The notes under the pieces were generated by a model that ran no database searches, had not been told where the DNA came from, and was given only the letters and a program-made list of their open reading frames with translations. A stretch of DNA of 62,000 bases from Chrysomallon squamiferum (lineage: Eukaryota > Mollusca > Gastropoda > Neomphalida > Peltospiridae): NCBI GenBank assembly GCA_012295275.1, contig CM022665.1, positions 25,006,946-25,068,945 of the forward strand, in the 5' to 3' direction. This document shows positions 51,301-61,869 of this stretch, in pieces (within the stretch, counting starts at the first letter, position 1; the number at the start of each line of letters is the position of its first letter). The translations under genes and the position numbers were made by a program.

Positions 51301-54300
51301 ATGTGTACATTTTAAGTATTTATTTCTGAGATCTGCACAGACGTATCGTGCAAGCACTTTAATGTTTTCGAGTAACTATATAACACCCCGTACTCCACAA
51401 ACGTATTAATTGCAATCATCTTGTTTCAAACAGTTTCACCCTTCTTCACGAATAAAACACCAGTGTTTTTTTTCTCTTCTCTCACTCTCTCTCACCACTG
51501 AAATCCGCTTTTCGAGTCACGGATCGATGCAATTCAGTTTTAAAATTTTTTCTTTCTCTTGTATGAGAATTTCTCTGGCCCAATGAATCTAATTTCCCGG
51601 GTTTGCCACAAGAGACCTCCCATCCCTCCAAAGAACGCATATTAGCTATTTACATGAAATTAGATACTATATCACTGTTAGGTCGATGGCCAAGAGTGAT
51701 GAAATGAAGAGTGGTGTGTGAAAATTGCTCGTATGCGTCCTTGTCGAGAATTCTGAATTAAAAATAGTGCTATCAGTGAATGCATTGTTAATAATAAGAT
51801 GAATAATAAGGAGAAATACAAGAAGAAGACGAGTGCAAGTAGAAAGGACAAAAATTAAAAAAAGCAAGAATGACCAGCGATGCGTCTCTTTATTCCTGCA
51901 TGCATGTATGAATATACGTACATACAGCTTTATGTATTTCCATATCTGTATTAATATTCACATATGGTTTACTGTCTACATCTTATCCTAGGACTTGAAC
52001 TGTCACACATAAACACACACACGTTCATATATAATTCACTGACATACGTACATACACGCATAAACATACTTGCATACATACATATAAACATACATAGACA
52101 CTTACATACATACATATAAACATACAGAGACATTTACATACATACATACACAAATACATACATACATATACTACATACATACATACATACACAGATACAT
52201 ACACAGATACAACACACACATAAATACATAATTATACATACACACGTACATCTACATACTTCTTAAACAATGAGTTTTTACACCATGTGCGGGCCACTCG
52301 TTTATATATGCAATCTCATTCCAGGTTGTTATTCAGACATTAATCAGAAGCCAGTTAGGAGAAGCTCAACTGATCCCAACTTTACTTAAAACGAGTCATT
52401 ATTTATTGGCCTCAGCGCATATAGATGTAACCCAACTTAACTTTGTAGCAACGTATTTAACCGCCAATCACTTATTTATCTTAGGAATTTCCTCGCGTGT
52501 TTTTGGAATCTACTAAAAGGCCGAGATGTTTGTGACTGTAATCTTCATAGGACGACGTGGAAAAATAAACGTTAACAACGTTAACGCTGCACACAACAGC
52601 ATCACGTCAACGTGTTTAAAATATCCTGTCCCAATGACGTTGTTTTGCCCCATCGCGCTCGTTGCTGTTAATCGTGATGAGTTCTGCACACAAACAACAA
52701 TCGTGTCGTGTCATTACAGTGTTTTTATGGTTATAGCACGCTTTGTTGTGCAAATTTAACTGGAAAATAACATGGTTCGTTTAAAGCTTCGGGTTCTGTA
52801 GTTGGAAATGACAACAGAACTGTAATGTTCTTTCACCTCTCATCTCGTCTTTGCATTTCTTCTAAATTTGCCGAGCGGAATGGAAATAAACCACTTGACG
52901 GTGACATTAAACTTTAAGTCTTTTAAATGATGTAAAGGACATAACAAATTAATCGGCTTTTTACTGTTGTGTAATTCGCCTGTCGCTCAAAAGACATAAT
53001 CGCATGGTTGTTTACAGCGGCGATTAGAAATTATATATATATTTTTTTTTATCCGTGTTGTTAATCCTAGTCTTTTAGATGCTCATATTATATTAGCTAA
53101 AAATATGGTCATAAAAAAAATGATAAAAAAAAAAGAAAAAAAGAATAAGAGAGAAAGAAAGAAGAAAATAATAATTCCATTTTTTATTAGACATCGTTAA
53201 AAAACCCACAAAAAAAAACCCAGCAAAATATTGTTCCACAAATAGGATAATATATGCATTAGTTTTTATTACACCATCTTATGAGTGCTGGTTGGAACGA
53301 GAAATAGGCCAATGGCTTTTTCGTGGGGATCGATCATGAACTTATGTCACATCAGTCAAGTAATTTACCATGAACCAAATTTAGCTCGCTTAAAATTAAG
53401 GAACGAAACTTTTATTTGTTTATAAAATTTCATACTTAGCACATTATCAATAACGAAATAAAGTCGCGGTGAAGTAAGCGAAATTATTTTAAAACTAATT
53501 AAAAGTTCTTCCGACTGTTGTCCGTTTTTGCTTCGGCCGGGCGTTCTATTACCATTTGTGAACAAGAAAATACCCTCCCAACTTTTTACTTCGATTGTGA
53601 CAGTAAAAATATTTAACTACGTATGATTGACTTCGCATTGCACTTCCTCCGAGCTACGGAACTTGATCCCAAACAGACAATTATTTGAATTAACCATTGA
53701 ACTTCGATCAACCTTTAACCGCGGGCCAATAAAGTGGATTGCTTATAACTTGATTACGAAACAAGTCGGAATGCGTGGCGTTTTGCTCGCATGTGTTTCC
53801 AGCCGCCCAGAGAAATCAGTTGCTGGGGAAACCCAGAGAACAAGTTTAGTTAGTTTGACAGAGAGTCGTTATGTAGCCACTTCAAGTCTTAGCTTCTTCT
53901 TTGATTAAATTTTACATTTATGAAACAGAATTCAATGTCGGTTCTCATGCACCATGTGGCCAATGAGTCTGTTTCGTGCAAAACGGATCAAACTACTGGG
54001 GCCTCTTCATCAAAGCGAACATCCTAAAAATGTAATTGAAGAAGGGAAGGCCAATCGCCGTTATTAGATTTTGTTACTTTTGAACAAAATACTGTTGCAC
54101 TGTTGCAAATAATTTCAACAAATTTTGCAAATTAACATAAGAATAAAATATATTTTTTTTAATTTTTTTTTTTTTTTTTTTTTCTAATCTTTTATGCTGT
54201 GGCACTGAGTGAAACCTTTCGGCACCAGTTTTAGATTTATTGCCAATCAGTTGGAACTCTGTGTAGCAGCGCACACACGACAACACTGTAGTGTTAACTG

Positions 54301-56024
54301 TATTTGTTCAACAGCGAATACGTGAGCTCCGTCTGTCTGCTCGCACGTAATTACTGTGTGTGGTTATAATGAATATTTTTAATTAAAGCGCAAATTAGTC
54401 ATTACTAAACGCATTGGTTAATAAACATACACATGCATGCAAACAATACACGTGCGCTCGCACACACAAACGTCCTCCTGAGAACACGTATTTCAAGAAG
54501 TACTTGACGCAATCGGCTGCTACCTCTAATATCAGTACTAGTAAATTTACACTTTATCTCTCATATTTATTTATTTATTTGTTTGTTTATACGTTTGTTT
54601 GTTTATTTGTTTATTGTTTATTGATTTATGTTTTTGTTTGTTTGGTTGGTTGATTGATTATTTACTTGTTTATTTGTTTATTTATTTGTTTGTTTGTTTA
54701 TTTATATATTTGATCTCTTATTTGTTTATTTGTTGTTGTTTTTTTTTTAAAATTATTTATCATTTATTTATTTATTCATTTGTTCACTTGTTTCTTTCTT
54801 TGTTTCTTTGTTTCTTTCTTTATTACCGTTTCCATTCAGTTTCATACTGTTAACGTTCTTCTACAACAAAACATTCATCTGAGAAGACAAGAACTGCTAT
54901 GAGAGACAGCTAAAATCAAAGTTCGGCTTCTCTCTCTCGCAAGTTTTGTTAATGTTAATACCACTACTGTTTATTAATGATTCATTAATCCGATATTTGA
55001 TTGGACCTGTGAACCAAACAAGTCTCCCGAATGTCTACGCTTTGGTGACCTGTACACAGTCATCGCGTGTCAGCATGGCACCCGTTTTTCCGCAGTTCCA
55101 TTATCAGAATATATTTCGAACTGTTTATTCCATACGAAAATAACACAGAATATTTCGAAGTAGAGAAAGTTTCAGATTTCATATATTTGCTTGTTTGTAT
55201 TTTTTGTGTGATATTTTATTACAGCTATTGGTTTTATCACAATTGCTTTTCCATGGGGATGACTAGTGATTTCGAGTGATTTGAAATTTTATAAATGAAT
55301 ACGTTAATGAAATGAATAAATGACCAGAGCGAAGAAATAAATGAATAAATTAAGTGAGTGAATGCAGAATGAATGAGTGACTAAGTGAATGAATAAAGGA
55401 AGGAAGGAGGGAAGGAATTCAAGATGAAGTGTACGGATCTGTATATAAAAAACAAAAAGACAAAATATTAAAAAGGAGAAACAAACCAAACAATAAATAA
55501 TGAATGAAGAACTTAAACACGTGAGAGAAAGAAAGTAAACGAATTTTCTCCGAATTTGCTTATGTGCATATGTAAAGATCTATGAGAGACAGAGAGAGAG
55601 GGAGTTTTGTTATCGACATATATAGCATACCAGAAACAACAACAACCCCCCCAAACCCCCCCCCACAAAAACCCCACTTCATTTTCATTTTAATTATTTC
55701 TGATTAAATTTTAAAATAAAATATTTATTTATTTATTTATTAAAGTAATGATGTATGACTCTTTGCAAGTATGGATATGTTTGTGTGGGTGTATGTGTAT
55801 ATATATATATATAATTATGATTTTTTTAAATCCAATATATTAACTACTGGAAGGACATAAATTTCTATCAGTTTTGATTATCTCTTTATGATCATAATTT
55901 TACAAATATTGAATGATAAATTAAAAAATTAACTGACATACCGGTTATTCTACAAACCGGAAGACAAAGACAATTACACATATACGTACGCGCGCAGACT
56001 TACATAGGCTCCCCCTCCTTTCAT

Positions 56025-56129
<105 letters not shown>

Positions 56130-56137
56130 GTGTCTCT

Positions 56138-56143
56138 TTTATT
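56138..56143 (-). promoter_or_regulatory. Possible polyadenylation signal AATAAA of the iGluR gene
   Basis: AATAAA is read on the minus strand about 20 bases after the stop codon. This would give an unusually short 3' UTR, and the hexamer is common in AT-rich DNA, so it is weak evidence. Confidence 0.3.
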
Positions 56144-56164
56144 CAGTATACATAACATACAATA

Positions 56165-56387
56165 TCACTTGTTTACAGTGAAACTGTTTCTAAAGATTTC
56201 ACAAGCTAATGAAACAGAAGCTAAAACGGTTCCTGCACCAAGAAGAACAAAACCACTTTTGATGTCATCGAGAGTGATACTGGAACTGACAGACCGCTGT
56301 CTGGATGGACACACGGGTCTTTCAAGACGTGACTGATGTAACTTCCACCAGTACTCAAAGAGACCACTTGTTTCTAGTCGTCTCATT
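56165..56387 (-). CDS. iGluR last exon: M4 and C-terminus
   Basis: The acceptor is CTTTTCAG. It encodes 'MRRLETSGLFEYWWKLHQSR', the second conserved S2 cysteine, 'ITLDDIKSGF', M4, and then only 'CEIFRNSFTVNK' before TGA. Vertebrate family members have much longer cytoplasmic tails. A possible AATAAA polyadenylation signal lies about 20 bases past the stop (56138-56143), directly followed by a GA-type array on the transcript strand. Confidence 0.92.
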
Positions 56388-56430
56388 CTGAAAAGGAAAT
56401 AATAATAACAACAACAACAACAACAACAAC

Positions 56431-56463
<33 letters not shown>

Positions 56464-57262
56464 TAATAAATAAATAAATAATATAAAGATTATAGAAACA
56501 TCAACAACGACTTATGTGAAGCTGAGGAAATGAGCGTTCAATACGTAAAAACAATGGCAACAACAACGACGACGTCGAAGACAACAACAACAATAATACA
56601 GACTAAAAAGAAATACATACATGCATGCACACAAACAAACACTGATGCCCACATAAACACACTTACATACAAGCACAAAAACAAACACACACGTACGTTT
56701 TCCAGTTATATGACATCTGTATTTATATTCTTACAAACATGCAGACACACACACACACACACACATACATATATAAGTAATGTGTGTATGTATGTATGTA
56801 TGCATGTATGTATGTATGTATGTATGTATGTATGTATGTATGTATGTATGTATGTATGTATGTATGTATGTATGTATGTATAAATGTATACAAACACTTA
56901 CGCTTGTTCGAAATCGGTTTTCAATGTTGAATGTTTTGGTACACCAAAAGCTACAGGTTGCCAGTCCAAAGAAATTCCCAGTTTTTGCAGATTGCAGTTC
57001 TGGGTGGTGTGCATTTGTACTGCAGCGGCATCCAGAATCAGGGCATAATTTCCTCGCTTTACTTTCTCCATCTGCGCTGTCTCGTTTTCACAAAACACCT
57101 CTGAATCACGTTCACTGTATTTCACGATTTTAGACCACACTTCGCGATATTCAGCGTTGTCCGTGTTCTAAACAAATAAAAATATTTAAACAGCTTATGT
57201 GTAAATATGTTTTCTTTAAATTTCATTCTTTCATGTTTCTTTAATCTGTTAATAATAGTAAC

Positions 57263-57305
<43 letters not shown>

Positions 57306-58504
57306 TAAATAAATAAATAAATAAAAGAAACAAATATTCTTTATCGTAGAATAAACACGGTTACTATTATATTTTTTCTTTTAAATTAAAAAAAAAAAAA
57401 TTTTTTTGAAGTTTGAAAAAAAAATCTATAATAGTATTAAAATAATACTAAAATTACTATAATTGTTATTATTATTATAATTATTAATAGTAGTAGTAGT
57501 AGTACTAGTAGTAGTAGTAGTGGTAGTGGTAGTAGTATTAATAGTAGTAGTAGTAACAAAAACTAATAGTAATATGTGTTGTTTAATAATGGCCCATCAC
57601 AATTTGTAAGTTAGACAAAAACATACTTTGTATTTTTATTGTAACGTTTTAATACTTAAAAATAAATAATATTATTTTATTTTATGATTATCGTAAATGT
57701 TTATCAAAGTTTTAAAAATGTAAAATCTATCATAATTTTAAAATCATATTATTAGTTACTGAATAGCTATCTTTTTTCAAAGTTCTGTATTAGGGGCAAC
57801 AACTCTGTCAACATTATATTAAACACGAACCATAATATAAAAAGAAATAGCAAAAATCTATATATGATTGGCATCGATCGTTCATTATTTCTATTATTGT
57901 TATAAAAAAAATATATATATATATATAAAAATCAAAAACAAAAAAACCCAAAGAAACAACAACAACAAATAAACAAACAAACCAAAATAAAAAAAAATAA
58001 ATAAATAAATAAATAAATAAAACTTTTCGTTATGTGAGAACTTTTTCTTTGTCTCACATTTGTAACGTAATACATTCGTATGTATATATACGTATGTACG
58101 TATGCATGCATGCCTATACGTATGTATGAATGTACGTATGTGTGCATGTATATAATAAGGATAAATAAAACGTCAGTTTACTTTCAGTTTCATGGTTATA
58201 AGCGTCCCGCTCAGTACTCCTATTTTGAACTTGGGGTGATCCAAGAGCTGTCGAAGACTCTCAAAAGGTTTTATTTCAGGACGCACGGTGAACGCCGCTG
58301 TCATGTTCGCCGTGTACTCCGCTACAATGACGACAAGAAACAACAGCCACGCTGCTAGAAGAACGCGGATGCCTGAGTGGACGGGCTTGTAAAAGTACCT
58401 TAAATAATGAATGCACGTTAGGTAAACACTTGTTCGAATTTGGGTGAGATTTAGAAGTTAAATGTACTAACGGAAAAAAAGGAACTGTGCGTCAGGAACA
58501 GAGC

Positions 58505-58567
<63 letters not shown>

Positions 58568-61500
58568 TTGTTTAGAAAGTAACATGTTGATGTTTGGCAG
58601 TCTGTATCATACGTGTTTATTTCATGAAAATGTAAACTCAGAATCGTTACTTGTTAACGCTAGGCACTATGAGAGATGGTACAAAAAGTCAATATGGTGT
58701 GTGACCACAATTAGCAGTGATACAGGCTGTGACGCCGCATAGACAAAACTAGACGGTTGAAAAATATTTGTGGGATGAATTTCCATATCTCAATAAAAGC
58801 TTGTTCCAGCTCTTGTCTTAAGAAGTCTGTTACAACACGTGCAATATTGATTGACAAAGCTCGGTCCATCCGTGAGATGTGATAACACCCCAAACCATCA
58901 CACTTCCACCTCCAAACGGATGACGTTGAATAAGACAAGCGTCGACAAAACGTTCCCCTTGACGTCCATAGATCATTGCGCGTCCGTCAGAGCTGTCCTT
59001 TGAAACCTTGACTCATCTGTGAATAGTACACTGTCCCAGTCTTGTCGCCTGAACATTGACACCATGTTAAGCAAGCCTGCCGATGACGTGCAATTAAAAG
59101 CGGGCGTACGACTGGTCGTCATGACCGAATGTTGTTTTCCTGCAACCGATTCCGTACCGTACGGTCCTGGCATTAACTGGTTTTAATCCACTAATGGTTC
59201 GAGCTGTTACACTGTCAGTCTGGAACCGATTTCATAAATGAATCAGCCGAATATGGTTATGTTATTGACGTGACGTCATACGCGGACGGTCCGCATCATG
59301 GGTGTTGCCTCGCTGTTGATAACGTCTCCATAAAGGGTTTATCGTGTTTCGGTGTACATCAAAACGGCGGGAAACTTCGTTTTGCGCCATGCCTGCTTGT
59401 AGCATACCAAAGGCGCGTAGACCTGATGCAACCTTCGTATTCTGTAAATCAGATGTGTTTTTCATTTTCAAAAACAAAGTGTGGCCCCAAAACAGGCAAA
59501 AAACATAAAATTGTGCACGCTGCATGACATGTATGTGGGAGAAGTGAACAATGACAAAAATATCGAAGACGATGCTTTCATGAATATGTATTGATTTTTC
59601 CTTTCTCTAATTTTGGAAAATGTGTAATTGTATGAAACATTATATCATGCACAGTTACTTTTTTTCCGTTAGTGTATTATATATTTATCTCTGACTTTCT
59701 GTATCTCTCCATAAATCTGTTTATTTTTCTATCTATATCTATATCTATACACCTTTTACTTATCTGCCCATTATCATTTAACCAATAAAACAAGTTTACT
59801 ATTACCTTGTTTCAGTAAAGATGACACTGTAAACCAGAGTATGTCGTAAAAAGACTTTGGTTCTGAGTCGGCGATGTATTTATTTCGTATTATCACTAAC
59901 GCTGCAGAATACAAGAGAAGAAACCCGACAGTGGTAACAGCCAGCCACGTAAAAACTTCAGGAGAAAAGGGTCGCAACATCGTCAACCACGATGGTGGAG
60001 TGTTGTCTTCCATCTTGTAGATGATGTCGATGTAGTCGAAGTAGATAGGAGGTAAGAGAAAGTCCATCACTTCTGATCTGTTGATGTCGATGGTGATGTC
60101 GGCTAAGGCGAGATCAGCTTTCTTTTGAAAAAAAATGTAAAACTATGTTAACTGGGTTGAGATGTTGTTATAATGTGGAATGTTGTTATGTTAATGAGAC
60201 CGTTATCTCTGTGTTTCTTTTGTTATTGTGCTGATTTGTTTTGACTTTTGTTGTTTTTGTGGGATTTTTTTTTTTTTTTTTTCGGGTTTGTTAATATTAT
60301 TTGTTTTCATCTTTTTAATGTTATTATTTTATTTCAATTTCAGGTTGCTTATTTTTTTATATTTATTTTTAATTATTTATTTAATTTTTTTTTTTTTTTT
60401 TTTCGGTATCGCTCATTCAATTCAGTTTAATCAGTTCAGTTCAGTTCAGTTCAGTATAGCTTACTATAACTCAGTGTAGATCATTTTAGATCATTACAAT
60501 TATGCTTAGATCAATATAGTAAAATTCAGTTCAGTATAATTATGTTTCGTTCAGTATAGTTTAATTCAGTTCGATATAATTAAACTTAGTTCAGTATGGT
60601 TGTGTTCAGTTCAAAATAATGATGTTTATTTCAGTATAGATATGTCTGTTCAGTTAACTGTAATACACTCTGTTGTTGTACATTGCTATCATTTTCAATT
60701 TTCAAATTAATAACATGTTCACAGTATTACTTTTCTTTCCAGGAGACCAACCAGTCCGTCCCAGGATCCGTTGACAAGCACGCCCCACGTCCCACGATCT
60801 GGTTCAATTAGATCATACCTACAGAGACGAGAGGTAACACATCAAGTGAAACGAGAAATTAAGGTGTATGCTTCAAAGCATATAACATAATTTTTTTAAC
60901 AGATTATTTTAAAGTATCATCTACTACTGCAAATGAAGAAAGGTTGAGTGACTGGATGAATGATGAATGGATCGATGGACGAATCGATGGATGTATAGAA
61001 ATCAATTTTTATGATTCTGAATTATTTAGTAATATAAACAACAGTTACCACTAACAATGTTGCTGTTTACTACTAATTCTACTATTATTGCTGCTGCTGC
61101 TGCTGCTACTACTACTACTATTAGTATTAATAATAAAACTACTAATGATAATGATGGTAATGGCCATGTTGATGAATATGATGACGATGACGACGACGAC
61201 GATGATGATGATGATGATACCATGACTATAAAAACTAAAATAATGACTTACGTGAAGTTGAGGGAATGAGCCAAAGCGTCCAGTATGTAAAAACAGTAGC
61301 CTGAGTACTGTGTCACGTTGTTCATTTTGTTGGTGAAAGTAAACGACGACATCTGCAGGATAGTGTGATAGCATTACAATATTTAAACTAAAAAACATAT
61401 ACACGCACAGACAAATGTTTTGGTGTTTATATGTGTGTTGCAGAAAGAAACGAGTGAGAGCAGGGAAGATATGGAAATATACTGAAGAGAGAGAGAGAGA

Positions 61501-61609
61501 GAGAGAGAGGTACATATTTTATCGGTTGTATTTTTTTGTTTTTTTCTGTGTGTTTGTGCATGTGAGTGTGTCTCTGTGTGTTTGTATGTATGCATGGATG
61601 TATGCGTAC

Positions 61610-61681
<72 letters not shown>

Positions 61682-61869
61682 TGGTATCAAGGCTGTTTTG
61701 TTTTTTATTTAATTAAAGTCTAACTTACAGAGGTAGTCGCAATAGTTATTTTCCTGCCCTGATATCCATATTTACGTTCTGGAAACACAGTGTTGTCTTT
61801 GTAAGATGGCAGTAGCACTGGTCGTAGTGATGTAGACTGGCCATGGTGGACTAACGTCGTTATTTTCAG
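56165..61869 (-). CDS. Ionotropic glutamate receptor, 3' part (LBD, channel, C-terminus)
   Basis: Seven minus-strand exons: 61729-61869, 61252-61352, 60731-60818, 59806-60121, 58182-58398, 56902-57167 and 56165-56387. In order they encode the S1 start ('GRKITIATTS', 'YSGYCFYILDAL'), the rest of S1 ('KKADLALADITIDINRSEVM'), M1 ('FTWLAVTTVGFLLLYSAALV'), the pore loop ('FTVSSLLKQG'), M3 ('WLLFLVVIVAEYTANMTAAF'), S2, M4 ('GFVLLGAGTVLASVSLA') and about ten cytoplasmic residues. The Arg that binds the ligand alpha-carboxyl (INRSE) and the S2 cysteine pair ('QNCNL', 'PVCPS') are present. The amino-terminal domain and start lie beyond the window. Five of six junctions keep frame; one is a single base short. 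The subfamily (AMPA, kainate, delta or a lineage-specific clade) cannot be fixed from this part alone. Confidence 0.94.
56402..56900. repeat. Arrays in the last iGluR intron
   Basis: AAC/AAT (56406-56482), CA (56743-56765) and a TATG array (56785-56882) that ends about 15 bases from the exon 6 donor. Confidence 0.93.
56902..57167 (-). CDS. iGluR exon 6: S2
   Basis: It encodes 'NTDNAEYREVWSKIVKYSER', 'VKRGNYALILDAAAVQM', 'TTQNCNLQKLG' and 'QPVAFGVPKHSTLKTDFEQ'. These correspond to the S2 helices, the ligand-contact acidic residue (Asp in ILDA, normally Glu in LLES) and the 'YGIATPKGS'-type strand. The donor is GC|GTAAGT; phase 2 joins exon 7 as Ala. Confidence 0.94.
57168..58181 (-). other. 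iGluR intron between exons 6 and 5
   Basis: About 1 kb of AT-rich sequence with an AAT/AAAT array (57256-57325), a GTA array (57489-57556) and a TATG/TACG-type patch (58078-58150). No coding sequence is seen. Confidence 0.6.
58182..58398 (-). CDS. iGluR exon 5: M3 and start of S2
   Basis: The reading frame runs 'YFYKPVHSGIRVLLAAW', then M3 with 'AEYTANMTAAFTV', then 'KIGVLSGTLITMKLK', ending phase 0 at donor AAA|GTAAAC. The only nearby acceptor (TTATTTAAG|GTAC) leaves one base before the first Tyr codon, where two are needed to match exon 4. The protein alignment needs no extra residue, so exactly one nucleotide is missing or the splice is non-canonical. Confidence 0.85.
58465..59676 (-). 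mobile_element. Degenerate Tc1-like transposon in an iGluR intron
   Basis: About 1.2 kb with matching terminal inverted repeats. The left end (58467-58490) reads CTAACGGAAAAAAAG then GAACTGTGC. The right end (59649-59674), read inward, gives CACTAACGGAAAAAAAG then TAACTGTGC. TA dinucleotides flank both ends, as expected of Tc1/mariner target-site duplication. The left copy has lost the first two bases (CA). Inside lie a TG array (58510-58565) and a broken transposase on the minus strand. It sits in the intron that also shows the one-base frame discrepancy, but does not touch the splice sites. Confidence 0.88.
58711..59525 (-). pseudogene. Broken Tc1-family DDE transposase
   Basis: Read on the minus strand, the fragments follow the Tc1 order across frames. 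The N-terminal helix-turn-helix is 'AFGMLQAGMAQNEVSRRFDV' and 'WRRYQQRGNTHDADRPR' (about 59270-59440). Then 'SVTARTISGL', the first catalytic Asp in 'DSVLFTDESRF' (about 58985-59020), 'DACLIQRHPFGGGSVMVWGV' (about 58870-58945), and a C-terminal piece 'VVTDFLRQELEQAFIEIW'. Several stops and frameshifts interrupt it. The segment between the VMVWG block and the C-terminus, which should carry the second Asp and the last catalytic residue, is missing. It cannot make an active enzyme. Confidence 0.85.
59806..60121 (-). CDS. iGluR exon 4: end of S1, M1 and pore loop
   Basis: 316 nt, phase 0 start and phase 1 end. It opens with 'KADLALADITIDINRSEVMD', aligned to the kainate/AMPA 'KADLAVAPLTIT.VREEVIDF', followed by M1 and the re-entrant loop 'FTVSSLLKQG'. 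The donor CAAG|GTAATA follows seven bases after the Lys codon at the Q/R position. The acceptor (TTTTCAAAAG|AAAGCT) was chosen because it gives a gap-free alignment. Confidence 0.93.
60122..60730 (-). other. iGluR intron between exons 4 and 3
   Basis: T-rich in its middle (60262-60405), followed by a degenerate TTCAG-type tract (60415-60660) related in style to one at 32.3-32.6 kb. No coding sequence. Confidence 0.6.
60415..60660. repeat. TTCAG-rich degenerate tract
   Basis: Repeated CAGTTCAGTTCAG and TTCAGTATA words decay along the tract. Confidence 0.65.
60731..60818 (-). CDS. iGluR exon 3: S1 middle
   Basis: 29 codons plus one base: 'YDLIEPDRGTWGVLVNGSWD' then 'GLVGLLERK'. It matches the family pattern '(D)GKYGA...(N)G.W(N/D)GMV.EL' with Trp in the place of the usual ligand-stacking Tyr. 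The acceptor is TCTGTAG and the donor AAA|GTAATA, ending in phase 0. Confidence 0.93.
61080..61225. repeat. GCT/ACT and GAT/GAC arrays in an iGluR intron
   Basis: Trinucleotide blocks between iGluR exons 3 and 2, ending about 25 bases from the exon 2 donor. Confidence 0.9.
61252..61352 (-). CDS. iGluR exon 2: S1 'GYC' helix
   Basis: The acceptor is TATCCTGCAG and the donor TTCAC|GTAAGT. It encodes 'MSSFTFTNKMNNVTQYSGYC' and then 'FYILDALAHSLNF'. The GYC-plus-helix segment is a hallmark of S1 in AMPA and kainate receptors. It ends in phase 2 and joins exon 3 as Thr-Tyr-Asp, matching the 'FTYEIRL'-type strand of family members. Confidence 0.93.
61485..61679. repeat. GA array and TG array in an iGluR intron
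   Basis: GA 61485-61509 and TG 61612-61679 within the intron between iGluR exons 2 and 1. Confidence 0.95.
61729..61869 (-). CDS. iGluR exon (window exon 1): linker into S1
   Basis: 47 codons, phase 0 at both ends, with donor TCT|GTAAGT. It encodes 'VFPERKYGYQGRKITIATTS', the stretch that leads from the amino-terminal domain into the first strand of the ligand-binding domain. The acceptor (TATTTTAAAAG) is weak in pyrimidines, so the 5' edge is less certain. Confidence 0.8.

Noticed and set aside
59262-59300. CRE palindrome TGACGTCA near 59269 as a gene promoter element
   Set aside because: It lies within the decayed transposase sequence, so it is probably incidental.
59806-60121. Assigning the receptor to the insect-type divergent IR group
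   Set aside because: The ligand carboxylate-binding Arg and most of the AMPA/kainate-like S1 pattern are kept; the subfamily stays open rather than IR.
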